A stretch of DNA of 49,692 nucleotides from Lentisphaerota bacterium (GTDB taxonomy: Bacteria > Verrucomicrobiota > Lentisphaeria > Victivallales > Victivallaceae), in NCBI GenBank assembly GCA_015061885.1, contig SUVS01000019.1:1-49692 (forward strand). Direction: 5' to 3'. The notes below the pieces were generated by a model, which was not told where the DNA came from, made no database searches, and saw only the letters and a program-made list of their open reading frames with translations. Made by a program: the position numbers and the translations under genes. This document shows, in pieces, positions 16,701-24,105 of this stretch. The number at the start of each line of letters is the position of its first letter. The first letter of the stretch is position 1.

Positions 16701-17838
16701 CTACGATTCAAGAACCAGCCGCGGCAAATATCAGACGATCAACGAATATCAGACTGTCAACGTGAACCGCCGCGATATGGTCATGAACGTCATACGCAAT
16801 CATCCAAGTTACATGATCTCTATCATCAGTAAAAACGAACAGAACTTCCCAGCCATGGCAGCCGCTGCAGAGTATATCAAAACTTTAGGCAAATGGTGTG
16901 TTGATAAACAAGTTGCCAGACAGGAAGATATTGCTCTGGTCGTCAGCGAAGATACCATTAAATCCATGCCCCGTATAAGCGAGTACACCTGGTCTGGTGT
17001 CACTGAACAGTATTATCGCGGAGATGGCAAAGTTATGACCGAGGAACGGTTTATGCCGCTTTTGAATTTTGAAACTTTTGTCGGTAATCAAGGTTTGTTC
17101 AACCGTTCAGGCGCTGCTGTGACCAACTTGCTTGCTGAAGATTTGGCGGATAATCCCGGCGATTTCAAGCTTTACGTGTTTTTGAACTGCTATAAATATG
17201 ATGAAAAATTCCTGAAAGCCATTGCCAAACTGCAGCAGAAAAAATGTGTGATGCTGTGGCTTTACGCTCCCGGTTTTATCAAAGGTTTTGAAAGCAACTT
17301 GGCAAATATGCAGCAGCTTACGGGAATGAAATTTGAGCAATTTTCTCTCCCACATGCTGCAACTGTGCAGTTTGCCGATAAACGTATAATGGGTACCCCA
17401 CAAGCAAAAGTCACTCCGCTCTTTGCGGTCAATGATCCACAAGCAGAAGTGCTTGCCCGTTACAGCAACGGCAAAGCGGGAGTGGCAATAAAAAAACACG
17501 GCAAGGCAATAAGCATCTTTTCAGGCGCATGGCAGCTGGATATGGAATTCATTGATTATCTGCTGAAACAATCAGGGATCTTCCAATACAGTTCAAGTCA
17601 CGATCCAATCGATGTCAACGATAATCTTATTATGCTCCACGCCCGCAGTGCAGGAGTCAAAGAGATAAAACTGCCGCGCAAGACCACTGTGCTGGATGTT
17701 TATGAGCGAAAAATAATCAGCAGAAATGCTGATAGATTTACCACCAAAGTAAAATTGCACGAAACCAAGTGTTTTTACTACGGTGATGATGCAGAAAAAT
17801 TGCTGATCGAACTTAAAAAAATAAACAAAACCTTTTAA
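13789..17838 (+). CDS. Giant secreted putative glycoside hydrolase with tandem CBM-like domains
   Basis: 1349 residues. A signal peptide (1-19) leads two homologous beta-sandwich modules (about 23-158 and 178-312). Both start VW-K-NSF and end in a TAGGEI-like turn (NSAGGEIEISEI, DSAGGVIDISEI), suggesting internal duplication of a carbohydrate-binding domain. A beta-galactosidase-type jelly roll follows (about 390-520, with NYDDSAWDG), then a TIM-barrel-like region (about 660-1050, with FYPSWASG, GYRINGGYTSEWLGW). A Rossmann-like region resembling the trimerisation domain of GH42 enzymes (about 1075-1235) and a short beta domain complete it. Clan GH-A is likely; the exact family is not recognised. 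The pilin C gene follows after 15 bp. Confidence 0.8.
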   Translation: MMKILVIWALVLSAINSYAGSMVWSKTNSFSNWRYFFNVRGKFENGVLKLYNIKFDPQMSNRAVTIDPRKFDTLIFTCKVNGQGPKKPGEFYFWQAGGKANPKQSWRLPELICDGKYHTYTVRPDDLSTWLACGTVSGIRLDVTNSAGGEIEISEIRLEKSGSTAQNKMVIDPYELVWNKENSFKPWGSFIHSKGEIANKLISFTAIERDCGISTTGVMAIDPNKYNTISYTYRANGTGNSVGQFYFRNAQNKFSDRAKVVLRPLIADGKWHTVEYRITTPAWEKCGTITALRLDPTDSAGGVIDISEIKLFRKDYSVTADPLKKKVNKTPGKLVPPAGKLNGPVWQDVKSELWQKAPQGVGVPEKYFQGSMIRSPKDLYKGSQYQDFYLRKSFELAKKPMLGFLQFTADDCAQAFINGNRAGQANEWRTGTCVDVSKYLKQGKNVLAFHYVNSSTYGGVLAELYVQYFDGSWERFHTDKSFKSSVTAANNWKQENYDDSAWDGIVAQPAPPAAPWKVVIPYKYFDNMQQIQQVSVAPQLVDAGKNITFTLQGQGILPQKSFSADLVLMRGKMEFMRDKITLTPQDFILQGNGKWQLKITYNVHKYFPDGKFDAELTSDIFSISGKDMQFSVKRIAYDPALPEKMDFRVNRSGSRPFFELYGKPFYPSWASGTTPARHNLVTVYPEFLTWQSGSGRINTDEFDRAAILAQKMHPDAYFMWNLRLDISYDWAERFPEGLCRDENGTINRQGGHANYSFSSPLARKELESNMLKALEYLEKSPYANRIVGYRINGGYTSEWLGWESKTGKALDFSDCAVQAYKKFAAEYYPQLKNPYVPGTQERLARDGKNLLLDPQKHLNLIAYNDFSSHAIADMMLYLCSKAKAEIGDNKVIGTFYGYVSTLHYSGRSHHRGHYAMKKVLDAKVVDFLMSPQSYPLRGLGETCGDMKPFGSFNKNGIISVLENDLRTHVSFYDSRTSRGKYQTINEYQTVNVNRRDMVMNVIRNHPSYMISIISKNEQNFPAMAAAAEYIKTLGKWCVDKQVARQEDIALVVSEDTIKSMPRISEYTWSGVTEQYYRGDGKVMTEERFMPLLNFETFVGNQGLFNRSGAAVTNLLAEDLADNPGDFKLYVFLNCYKYDEKFLKAIAKLQQKKCVMLWLYAPGFIKGFESNLANMQQLTGMKFEQFSLPHAATVQFADKRIMGTPQAKVTPLFAVNDPQAEVLARYSNGKAGVAIKKHGKAISIFSGAWQLDMEFIDYLLKQSGIFQYSSSHDPIDVNDNLIMLHARSAGVKEIKLPRKTTVLDVYERKIISRNADRFTTKVKLHETKCFYYGDDAEKLLIELKKINKTF

Positions 17839-17853
17839 TCCAAGGAGAAAAAA

Positions 17854-18540
17854 ATGAAAAAAAATTCCCCTTTTACGCTGATCGAACTATTGGTCGTTAT
17901 TGCGATCATCGCCATCTTGGCAGCCATGCTTTTGCCTGCTCTCTCAGCCGCTCGGGAACGGGCGAGAACTGCCAGCTGCCTCAGCAATATGAAACAACTC
18001 GGTCTGTGGGCAAATATGTACACTGACGCGAACAAAGATTTTTACTGGCAGGCATGGATCTCCCAGACAGGCGGCGGTTATATCTATTGGGGGGTACATG
18101 ATACTCATCCTTTCAGTTTGTCAGGTTTTGTGGAAAACCAGCCGATCAAAGTCGGTTCTGTTACCACCTATACACTCAACTATACCAAAGGCGGTCCGCT
18201 CGACTGTCCCTCGCATGATATGATCCCGCCCAATGGATTTTCCACTCAATATTATCGGGCATGGGACTATGGCATGAGCGCGTGGGCAGCAGAAGGCAAC
18301 AACAATGTCAGACGCCTGGATGATCCCAGTACATTTCTGGTCTTTGCAGACTGCAATTCAGGTTTTGCCAAACTCGTGACAAATTCTTCCAATTCACATT
18401 ATTGGAAGAAGTTGGATAACAGTGCATATACCATGTGGTTCGGACATGGCAAGATGTCAAACGTAACTTTTGGCGACGGTCATGCTGAAACCCGCAGTCC
18501 TGAAAGTTTGTCGGATAAAAACTTTATCCGTAATCCTTGA
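17854..18540 (+). CDS. Pseudopilin (H-X9-DG type), pilin C
   Basis: 228 residues. A short basic leader MKKNSP precedes FTLIELLV and a hydrophobic helix ending in [13 protein letters not shown]. The globular domain carries the family C-terminal motif ([13 protein letters not shown]). The residue before the cleavage Phe is Pro, not Gly. The Shine-Dalgarno (AAGGAG) is 8 nt before the ATG and the gene follows the 1349-residue glycosidase by 15 bp, so they form one operon. Unlike pilins A and B, no palindromic segment precedes FTLIELLV. Its likely role is a minor pseudopilin of a type II secretion-like system or a surface fibre subunit. Confidence 0.9.
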   Translation: MKKNSPFTLIELLVVIAIIAILAAMLLPALSAARERARTASCLSNMKQLGLWANMYTDANKDFYWQAWISQTGGGYIYWGVHDTHPFSLSGFVENQPIKVGSVTTYTLNYTKGGPLDCPSHDMIPPNGFSTQYYRAWDYGMSAWAAEGNNNVRRLDDPSTFLVFADCNSGFAKLVTNSSNSHYWKKLDNSAYTMWFGHGKMSNVTFGDGHAETRSPESLSDKNFIRNP

Positions 18541-18584
18541 GCTTTTTTCAGAATTGATTCAATATTGATTGTACAGCCTTTTTT

Positions 18585-19058
18585 TCAGCGTTTTTTGTTC
18601 TGTTGGCGGAATTGGTAAGGATTTATGGGATTGGGGTCTTGCCACAACCCTTTTTTCTCACTCTTCGCCTGTTTTTCTGCTTCGATATACGATTGAGTTT
18701 GATCAAAATAGCTGTAATGCCACGCATAACCATTCTGAACCATTAGAAGGTTGATTTCTGTACCGTCAAGGTAAATAACGCCTAAAATTCTGCCGTACCT
18801 GTCCACCGCTTTGAACCTTACAGAAACTTTTTTACCGAAAATCAAACCGGATAAATACTGTTTGGATTTATTGCCGAAAGCCTGCTTTTTCTCCGGAGCA
18901 TCTATCTTATCAAGCCGTATGCGGAATTTCCCCTGATCCATGTCATCTGAAACAGTAACAGTATCACCATCGGTAACACCAATGACCTTACCGGTGATTT
19001 CGGCAGAGAATGTGGAAATAGAAAGTACAAGCAAAGAGAGTAGAATTAGTTTTTTCAC
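18585..19058 (-). CDS. Secreted thermonuclease (staphylococcal nuclease fold)
   Basis: 157 residues when started at the GTG at 19058, which is preceded by AAAGGA and gives a clean signal peptide (KKLILLSLLVLSISTFSA). A longer frame to 19133 would run through the upstream terminator and is rejected. The SNase core is clear: GKVIGVTDGDTVTV, then RIRLDKIDAPEKKQAFG with the catalytic Arg/Glu region, and DRYGRILG with the second Arg, ending in the family tail AKSEKKGLW. It should cleave DNA or RNA in the periplasm or outside the cell. Its last ~31 codons are duplicated almost exactly at 12501-12597. A structured RNA lies immediately upstream. Confidence 0.92.
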   Translation of the reverse strand: MKKLILLSLLVLSISTFSAEITGKVIGVTDGDTVTVSDDMDQGKFRIRLDKIDAPEKKQAFGNKSKQYLSGLIFGKKVSVRFKAVDRYGRILGVIYLDGTEINLLMVQNGYAWHYSYFDQTQSYIEAEKQAKSEKKGLWQDPNPINPYQFRQQNKKR

Positions 19059-19093
19059 TGTGGCGGTTTCCTTTGGAGTTAAGGGAAACACCA

Positions 19094-19129
19094 CAAAAAA
19101 AAGAGGTGCATCCCTGTTTGTACACCTCT
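19094..19129 (-). terminator. Rho-independent terminator between the structured RNA and the nuclease
   Basis: On the minus strand, 9 paired positions (plus 19121-19129 with 19102-19110, one G-U) close a 10-nt loop and are followed by eight T. It lies 36 bp before the nuclease GTG, so transcription from the upstream promoter reaches the nuclease only by read-through. Its 5' arm overlaps the closing stem of the upstream RNA. Confidence 0.85.
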
Positions 19130-19262
19130 GCAACGCCTACCACAGCGTCCCAATAAAATACAAAAGCAGAAATGCACCGTATATGTGTAAACATACACGG
19201 CACAAAAGTTGCACTTTATTGGGTTTAAGGCTTTTTTACAAGGTGGTAGAATTTGCAGAGGT
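19124..19262 (-). ncRNA. Structured rod-shaped RNA (6S-like or riboregulatory leader)
   Basis: Four nested helices pair in order: 19253-19262 with 19124-19133 (10 bp, perfect), 19243-19249 with 19137-19143 (7 bp, perfect), 19215-19223 with 19149-19157 (9 bp, perfect), and 19191-19200 with 19177-19186 (10 bp with one G-U on the minus strand, loop of 4). Between helices 2 and 3 is an asymmetric bubble of 19 nt on the 5' side and 5 nt on the 3' side. The overall plan resembles 6S RNA, but sequence identity to 6S was not recognised. A promoter and a terminator flank it. Alternatively it is a leader that controls the nuclease gene. Confidence 0.6.
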
Positions 19263-19269
19263 AGCCTTA

Positions 19270-19298
19270 TTTATGCTATATAGTTTTTATCAAGTCAA
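19270..19298 (-). promoter_or_regulatory. Predicted promoter of the structured RNA
   Basis: On the minus strand, TTGACT (plus 19293-19298), a 17-bp spacer and CATAAA (plus 19270-19275) put the start near 19262-19263, exactly where the first helix begins. From 19299 to 19457 nothing else is recognised. Confidence 0.5.
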
Positions 19299-19457
19299 AA
19301 AGTTTTTTGGGTTTTCTGTTTTTTACCTTTCCTGTTGGTTTAAATAACAGCTTCTCAATATAACACCGTAAAAGCAGAATTTCAACTTGCAATTACAGAT
19401 TTTTTCAATGACGAGCCACCGGCAAACGACTGGTTTGCATTTGCGGCGGTCAGATGG

Positions 19458-20690
19458 TTATTTGGTGGTCAATACCCGGTAAAACGGCGAATTGGTTATC
19501 TTTTTGGTCATATACATTATTACCGGAATCAGCAGAAAAGTCAATATTGCCCCCAGCAGAAATATACCGCGGGTGCCGATGATACCGATGATCGCCCCAG
19601 CCACCAGCGAAGATGACATATTCCCTACACCGTTAAAGGTGCTTGTCCAGCCGAAGACCTGACCGCGTTTGCGTTTGGGTGTTATGCTCGAAAGTATTTT
19701 TTGATAGACCGGTGCCAGTCCACCGCCGGTCACAAACATCATTGTACGGGCAAAACCGAAGGCAAACAGACTTTCCGCCGCCGCCTGGATAACCAGGAAA
19801 AATCCCGACAGTGCCAACGCCGGAACGATCAGTTTACGCGGTTCCACCCGGTCAGCCAGATAACCGAACAACGCTCCGGAAATCAATGCCCCCAGCGACA
19901 CAAATGCACTGATTATACCCGTCCAGTAGGCAGGTTTGTCGGTAAGCTGTTCCACGAGCATTGCCAGATAGTTGCCTTCAAAAGTACGCACAAAGGCGTT
20001 GATGAGGAACATTATCAGACACATCCATACTGCTATGGTAAAAGTCGGCATAAGTTTGCTGCCGATACCGCCGGTACGCACTTTTTTGGTCTTTACTGTA
20101 AGCACCGGTTTGAAGTCTTCGTGAGCAAAGAGTACCGCTATACCGCCGACAAAATAGAGTATGCCGCAGAACCAAAATGCGGATGTAAAGCCCCAGTAAT
20201 GCACCACCAGTCCGCCGACTACATTGCCGAGCATCATACCGCACCAGTAGGCGGTACTGAATACCCCCAGAGCAAAGCCCATCTTGTTTTCGGGGGTGTT
20301 TTTTACGATCAACGCCTGTGCCGCCGCAGTGGTTCCCGCACAGGCGGCGGTGAGAAAACGCAATCCGATCAACAGCCACGCATTATTTACATAACCCATG
20401 ATCGGAAAAATCAACGCCGTACCGAATGTACCGCGTAAAAGCATGATCTTGACCCCGTAGCGGTCGGAAAGCGTTCCCCAGATCGGCAGAAAAATCGCAT
20501 AAGCCAAGCTGCTGAAAAAGGCAAAAAGCGATACATACATGCCGCATTCGCCTTCGTCAGTGAAGCCCATTTTTTGAAAAAACAGCGGGATAAACGGCAC
20601 GGCTCCGGCGTAACCGGTAATGACCATCAACTGCGAAAACCACATCATTGCAAGATTAAGTTTCCAGTGGCGGGTATCAGAGTTTTCCAT
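19458..20690 (-). CDS. Major facilitator superfamily transporter
   Basis: 410 residues from the ATG at 20690 (MENSDTRHWKLNLAMMWF). An upstream extension of 43 residues is possible but hydrophilic and unlike MFS N-termini. About twelve membrane segments are visible, with the MFS loop motif between helices 2 and 3 (WGTLSDRYGVKIML) and a second-half copy (GYLADRVEPRKLI). It resembles multidrug- or sugar-type drug:H+ antiporter members, such as those annotated MdtG-like. The substrate is unknown. No terminator-like hairpin follows the stop. Confidence 0.88.
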   Translation of the reverse strand: MENSDTRHWKLNLAMMWFSQLMVITGYAGAVPFIPLFFQKMGFTDEGECGMYVSLFAFFSSLAYAIFLPIWGTLSDRYGVKIMLLRGTFGTALIFPIMGYVNNAWLLIGLRFLTAACAGTTAAAQALIVKNTPENKMGFALGVFSTAYWCGMMLGNVVGGLVVHYWGFTSAFWFCGILYFVGGIAVLFAHEDFKPVLTVKTKKVRTGGIGSKLMPTFTIAVWMCLIMFLINAFVRTFEGNYLAMLVEQLTDKPAYWTGIISAFVSLGALISGALFGYLADRVEPRKLIVPALALSGFFLVIQAAAESLFAFGFARTMMFVTGGGLAPVYQKILSSITPKRKRGQVFGWTSTFNGVGNMSSSLVAGAIIGIIGTRGIFLLGAILTFLLIPVIMYMTKKITNSPFYRVLTTK

Positions 20691-20701
20691 AAAAAATATT
20701 C

Positions 20702-20763
20702 TGTAACAGATTTGTTTAATGCTAATGTTTATATATAATTTACAGCTGTTACAAAGTATTTTC
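20702..20763. promoter_or_regulatory. Spaced inverted repeat upstream of the MFS gene
   Basis: TGTAACAG (20702-20709) and CTGTTACA (20756-20763) are exact complements 46 bp apart and flank an AT-rich stretch with a possible -10. They may be operator halves bound by a looped regulator. This is a weak prediction. Confidence 0.35.
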
Positions 20764-20900
20764 AACTTTTTAGTGTTTTTTTCGTGAAAAATAACGGTAA
20801 CAAACATGGCAGTTGCCATTGAATGACAGACAGGTGTTTGTATTAACAGTACAGAAACAGGAAAAAATAGTGGTCAAAGCAGAAATCCGGGCAAAAAAAA

Positions 20901-20976
20901 TGGCATCCCCACAGGGATTCGAACCCTGGTTGCCGGGATGAAAACCCGGTGTCCTAGGCCTCTAGACGATGGGGAC
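20901..20976 (-). tRNA. tRNA-Glu (anticodon UUC)
   Basis: A 76-nt cloverleaf on the minus strand. The acceptor arm is GTCCCCA with TGGGGAT (first pair G-U), the anticodon stem CCGGG/CCCGG with loop TTTTCAT, the T-loop GGTTCGAATCC, and a genome-encoded CCA (plus 20901-20903). A T run follows the CCA directly. Anticodon TTC reads Glu codons. Confidence 0.96.
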
Positions 20977-21094
20977 GCATAACAGACAATCTCTTGTTCT
21001 GTGCTATTAAAATACAGCAATTTGGAGAAAATGCAAATTTAAAAGCAAAAAAAATTGAAAAAATCCCGATTTTACCGCTATAAACCTTGCTTTA

Positions 21095-21124
21095 TTGCCA
21101 GTTGGAATGTAAATTACCTTATAT
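21095..21124 (+). promoter_or_regulatory. Possible promoter of the asmA-like to recD run
   Basis: TTGCCA (21095-21100) and TTATAT (21119-21124) are spaced 18 bp, within an AT-rich region ending 45 bp before the first start codon. An overlapping TATAAT at 21122-21127 has a poorly spaced -35. Confidence 0.4.
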
Positions 21125-21168
21125 AATATATTGAGGCAGTCTTTGTATCATACAATAAAGGAGCTTAT

Positions 21169-22062
21169 ATGTCTGAAAACGAAAATAAAGTTGGCGTTGA
21201 CGAAATCAAGGAGCCGGTAACAACTGAAGTTGCAAACGAAAAACCCGCCGCAGAGGAGTCTGCTCCGGTCAAAAAGTCATGGGGTAAGAGAATTGCCGGA
21301 ATCGCACTCTGGGTCTTGATCGTTCTTGTTGCAGTTGTTCTGCTGGTTCTCTGGCAGATCGACCGGGTGGCGGCAACCGCGACCCGTACCATCGGCAGTG
21401 CCATTACCGGAACTCCGGTCGATGTGCAGAGTATATCTATAAGGCCGCTGGCCGGATCGGTCAAAGTCAAGGGTTTTACTGTTGGCAATACTCCCGATTT
21501 TCACAACCCGGTGGCAATCAAAGTCGGCAACTTCCATGTAGCATTAAATACAGCTTCGGTGCTGACCGAAAAAATCATTATTGACCATCTGGAATTGACG
21601 GGCGTGGCGATCGACCTTGAGTATTCCATTTCCAAAGGCAGCAATCTGGATGCCATCCTGAAAAATGTGGAAAAAAATACCGGTGCCGATAAAAAACAGC
21701 TGGAAAAAAATGCCGATAAACCAAAAGAGAAAACTCCCGCCAAGCAGAAACAGGTCGTTATCCGCAAGCTGATACTTAAAGATTCCAAAGTTACGGTATC
21801 TTCCGGTATGCTCAAAACTACCATGAGTATTCCGCTGGTGCCGATCGAAATGACCGATGTCGGCGAAAGTACCGATCTGCCCGGGGCAATCAAAGAAGTG
21901 CTGGTGCGGATCATCTCGGAAATCGGCAAAGTCGTCAATTTTGATGCCATTGGCAAGGGCTTGGTCAGCGGCGTGGAAGGTGTCGGCAATGCCGCCGGAG
22001 ATGTGGTCAACAAATCGGTGGAGCTTATCAAAAATCTCCCCGGATTGAACAGTAAAAAATAA
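21169..22062 (+). CDS. AsmA-like membrane-anchored protein
   Basis: 297 residues. An acidic N-terminal tail of about 40 residues comes first. One membrane helix follows (about 47-65, ALWVLIVLVAVVLLVLW), and then a beta-rich domain typical of AsmA-like proteins: GTPVDVQSISIRPLAGSVKVKGFTVGN, then IIIDHLELTG. This family spans the periplasm and is linked to lipid transport and outer-membrane integrity. A Lys-rich low-complexity linker runs at about 175-200. The Shine-Dalgarno AAAGGAG is strong. It heads a plus-strand run with dapB and lpxB, which fits an envelope role. It is shorter than full-length AsmA/TamB members. Confidence 0.65.
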   Translation: MSENENKVGVDEIKEPVTTEVANEKPAAEESAPVKKSWGKRIAGIALWVLIVLVAVVLLVLWQIDRVAATATRTIGSAITGTPVDVQSISIRPLAGSVKVKGFTVGNTPDFHNPVAIKVGNFHVALNTASVLTEKIIIDHLELTGVAIDLEYSISKGSNLDAILKNVEKNTGADKKQLEKNADKPKEKTPAKQKQVVIRKLILKDSKVTVSSGMLKTTMSIPLVPIEMTDVGESTDLPGAIKEVLVRIISEIGKVVNFDAIGKGLVSGVEGVGNAAGDVVNKSVELIKNLPGLNSKK

Positions 22063-22085
22063 TTTGAAAAGAAAGATAATAAAAA

Positions 22086-22892
22086 ATGTCTGAAGTTCGT
22101 GTATGTGTTATCGGTGCCGCCGGCAGAATGGGCCGTCGGCTGGTTGCTTTGATTATGGAAAGTGAAGACCTCGTGCTTTCCGGTGCAGTGGAAGCTCCCG
22201 GTAATCCGCTTTTGGGTGCAGATGCCGGAGAAGTTGCCGGTTCCGGAAAAGCTGGTGTCAAACTTACTGATAATGTCGATGAAGCTCTTGCCACCAGCGA
22301 TGCGGTCATCAACTTCAGTATCGCCGGAGTGGTGGAATCCACCCGCAAAGCGGTTGCCAAAAATTGTTCGGTGGTGATCGGCACCACTGCATTGACCGAT
22401 GCTGACAAGGCGGAGCTTGCCCAGATGGCAGAAACCGGCAGGATCGTTTTTGCCCCCAATTACAGCGTCGGAGTCAATTTGCTGTTCCATCTGGCAGGAA
22501 TGGTCGGCAAACTCCTTGCCGATTATGATTGCGAAATCGTGGAAATGCACCATAATCAGAAAAAAGATGCTCCCAGCGGCACTGCCGAACGGCTGGGCGA
22601 GGTAGTTGCCGCCGCCCGCGAACAGGCATACAAAGAAGTTGTACGCCACGGCCGCGAGGGTATTGTCGGAGCGAGAACTGCCAGCGAAATAGGTATGCAC
22701 TCACTGCGTGGCGGTGATGTTGTCGGCGATCACACGGTGGTGTTTGCCACCGGCGGCGAACGCGTGGAGCTTACGCACAAAGCCTCCAGCCGCGATACTT
22801 TTGCCAAAGGTGCATTGCGGGCTGTACGCTTTCTGCAAAGTGCCGCTCCCGGCAAAGTATATGATATGCAGGATGTTCTGGGGCTGCGGTAA
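22086..22892 (+). CDS. dapB: 4-hydroxy-tetrahydrodipicolinate reductase
   Basis: 268 residues, the standard DapB length. The N-terminal nucleotide-binding loop VIGAAGRMGRRL and the catalytic and substrate motif EMHHNQKKDAPSGTA identify it. The enzyme reduces 4-hydroxy-tetrahydrodipicolinate with NAD(P)H on the way to meso-diaminopimelate and lysine, feeding peptidoglycan synthesis. It lies 23 bp after the AsmA-like gene and 21 bp before lpxB. Confidence 0.97.
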   Translation: MSEVRVCVIGAAGRMGRRLVALIMESEDLVLSGAVEAPGNPLLGADAGEVAGSGKAGVKLTDNVDEALATSDAVINFSIAGVVESTRKAVAKNCSVVIGTTALTDADKAELAQMAETGRIVFAPNYSVGVNLLFHLAGMVGKLLADYDCEIVEMHHNQKKDAPSGTAERLGEVVAAAREQAYKEVVRHGREGIVGARTASEIGMHSLRGGDVVGDHTVVFATGGERVELTHKASSRDTFAKGALRAVRFLQSAAPGKVYDMQDVLGLR

Positions 22893-22913
22893 TCAGAGAA
22901 GGTAAAACAGTTT

Positions 22914-24095
22914 ATGCGGAAGATATGGATCATGGCCGGCGAAGCCTCCGGCGATATTTACGGAGCCGCTCTTGCTGAAGATTTACGCAAGATCGGCTCT
23001 GCTGTGGGCGAAGAAGTTGAGATCGGCGGTATGGGCGGCCCTGCCATGGCAAAAGCCAATGTCAAACGAACAGTGGATTCCACCGAACTGGGTGTAGTGG
23101 GTTTTGTGGAAATACTCAAGCATATTTTCACCTTTATCGGGATATTCCGCAAACTGGTCAGAACAGTAAAGGTAGAAAGACCGGATGCAGTGATCCTGAT
23201 AGATTATCCCACCTTTAATATGCTTTTCGGCAAAGTGGTCAAAAAGCTGGGTATTCCGGTTATCTGGTATGTCAGTCCGCATGTATGGGTTTGGGGCAAA
23301 CGCCGCATACCCAAACTGGCAAAACTGTGCAAAAAGATGCTGGTGATCTTTCCCTTTGAGCCGGAAGTGTATGCTTCAAGCGGACTGGATACTGAATTTG
23401 TAGGACACCCGCTGTTGGATATGGTCGATGCCCGGAAAGACGAAAGCATTGTGCGTGATGATAACCTCGTAGCTCTGCTCCCCGGCAGCCGTGCCATGGA
23501 AATCGACCGCTTGCTGGAGCCGATGCTTGCAACAGTGCTGGAATTGAACAAAAAGCATCCTGATTTGCGGTATGTCATTACCACTCCCCGCGAAAAAGTG
23601 GCATTGCGTTGTAACAATATTGTGGAAAAATTCCGTTCCAAAAATCCCGCATTGCCGGAAATACCCGTGGAAATCGGAAAAACCGCCTATTATCAGCAAG
23701 CCGCCGGAACCGGTCTGGCGGCATCCGGCACAGTTACAGTGGAGTCCGCCATTGCCGGGTTGCCGCTGGTGGTAACTTACAAAGTCAGCTGGATCTCCAT
23801 ATTGATAGCGGCATTGCTGGTCAAACTCTACCGGAACTCTTTTGTAATGCCCAATATCATCGCCAATAAAAAGGTCTATGCTGAATTTCTCCAGCATCAG
23901 GTGAAGCCCGCCAATCTGGTACCGGCAATGGAAGTTATTCTGCCCGGTGGTTCTGAACGCTCCCGGGTGATAAGTGATATGCAGGAAGTCCGCACTCTGC
24001 TCGGCGATGACGGTCTTGCCCGCAAAAAAGCAAGTGTGCGTGCTGCCGAAGCGGTCTGGAGGACCCTCCCTCCGGCATTGACTATGGAAAAATAA
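22914..24095 (+). CDS. lpxB: Lipid-A-disaccharide synthase
   Basis: 393 residues, a GT19 glycosyltransferase. The N-terminal MAGEASGDIYGAAL signature, ILIDYPTFN, the WYVSPHVWVWG segment and LLPGSRAMEI are characteristic. It joins UDP-2,3-diacylglucosamine and lipid X to form the lipid A disaccharide at the inner membrane. Its presence shows the cell makes LPS and so has a Gram-negative outer membrane, consistent with the MsbA-type exporter at 43-45 kb. Confidence 0.97.
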   Translation: MRKIWIMAGEASGDIYGAALAEDLRKIGSAVGEEVEIGGMGGPAMAKANVKRTVDSTELGVVGFVEILKHIFTFIGIFRKLVRTVKVERPDAVILIDYPTFNMLFGKVVKKLGIPVIWYVSPHVWVWGKRRIPKLAKLCKKMLVIFPFEPEVYASSGLDTEFVGHPLLDMVDARKDESIVRDDNLVALLPGSRAMEIDRLLEPMLATVLELNKKHPDLRYVITTPREKVALRCNNIVEKFRSKNPALPEIPVEIGKTAYYQQAAGTGLAASGTVTVESAIAGLPLVVTYKVSWISILIAALLVKLYRNSFVMPNIIANKKVYAEFLQHQVKPANLVPAMEVILPGGSERSRVISDMQEVRTLLGDDGLARKKASVRAAEAVWRTLPPALTMEK

Positions 24096-24105
24096 GGATC
24101 AGAAT

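Noticed and set aside
19059..19133. Longer N-terminus of the thermonuclease
   Set aside because: The extra 25 codons run through a strong terminator hairpin and precede an excellent signal peptide that starts at a GTG with its own ribosome-binding site.
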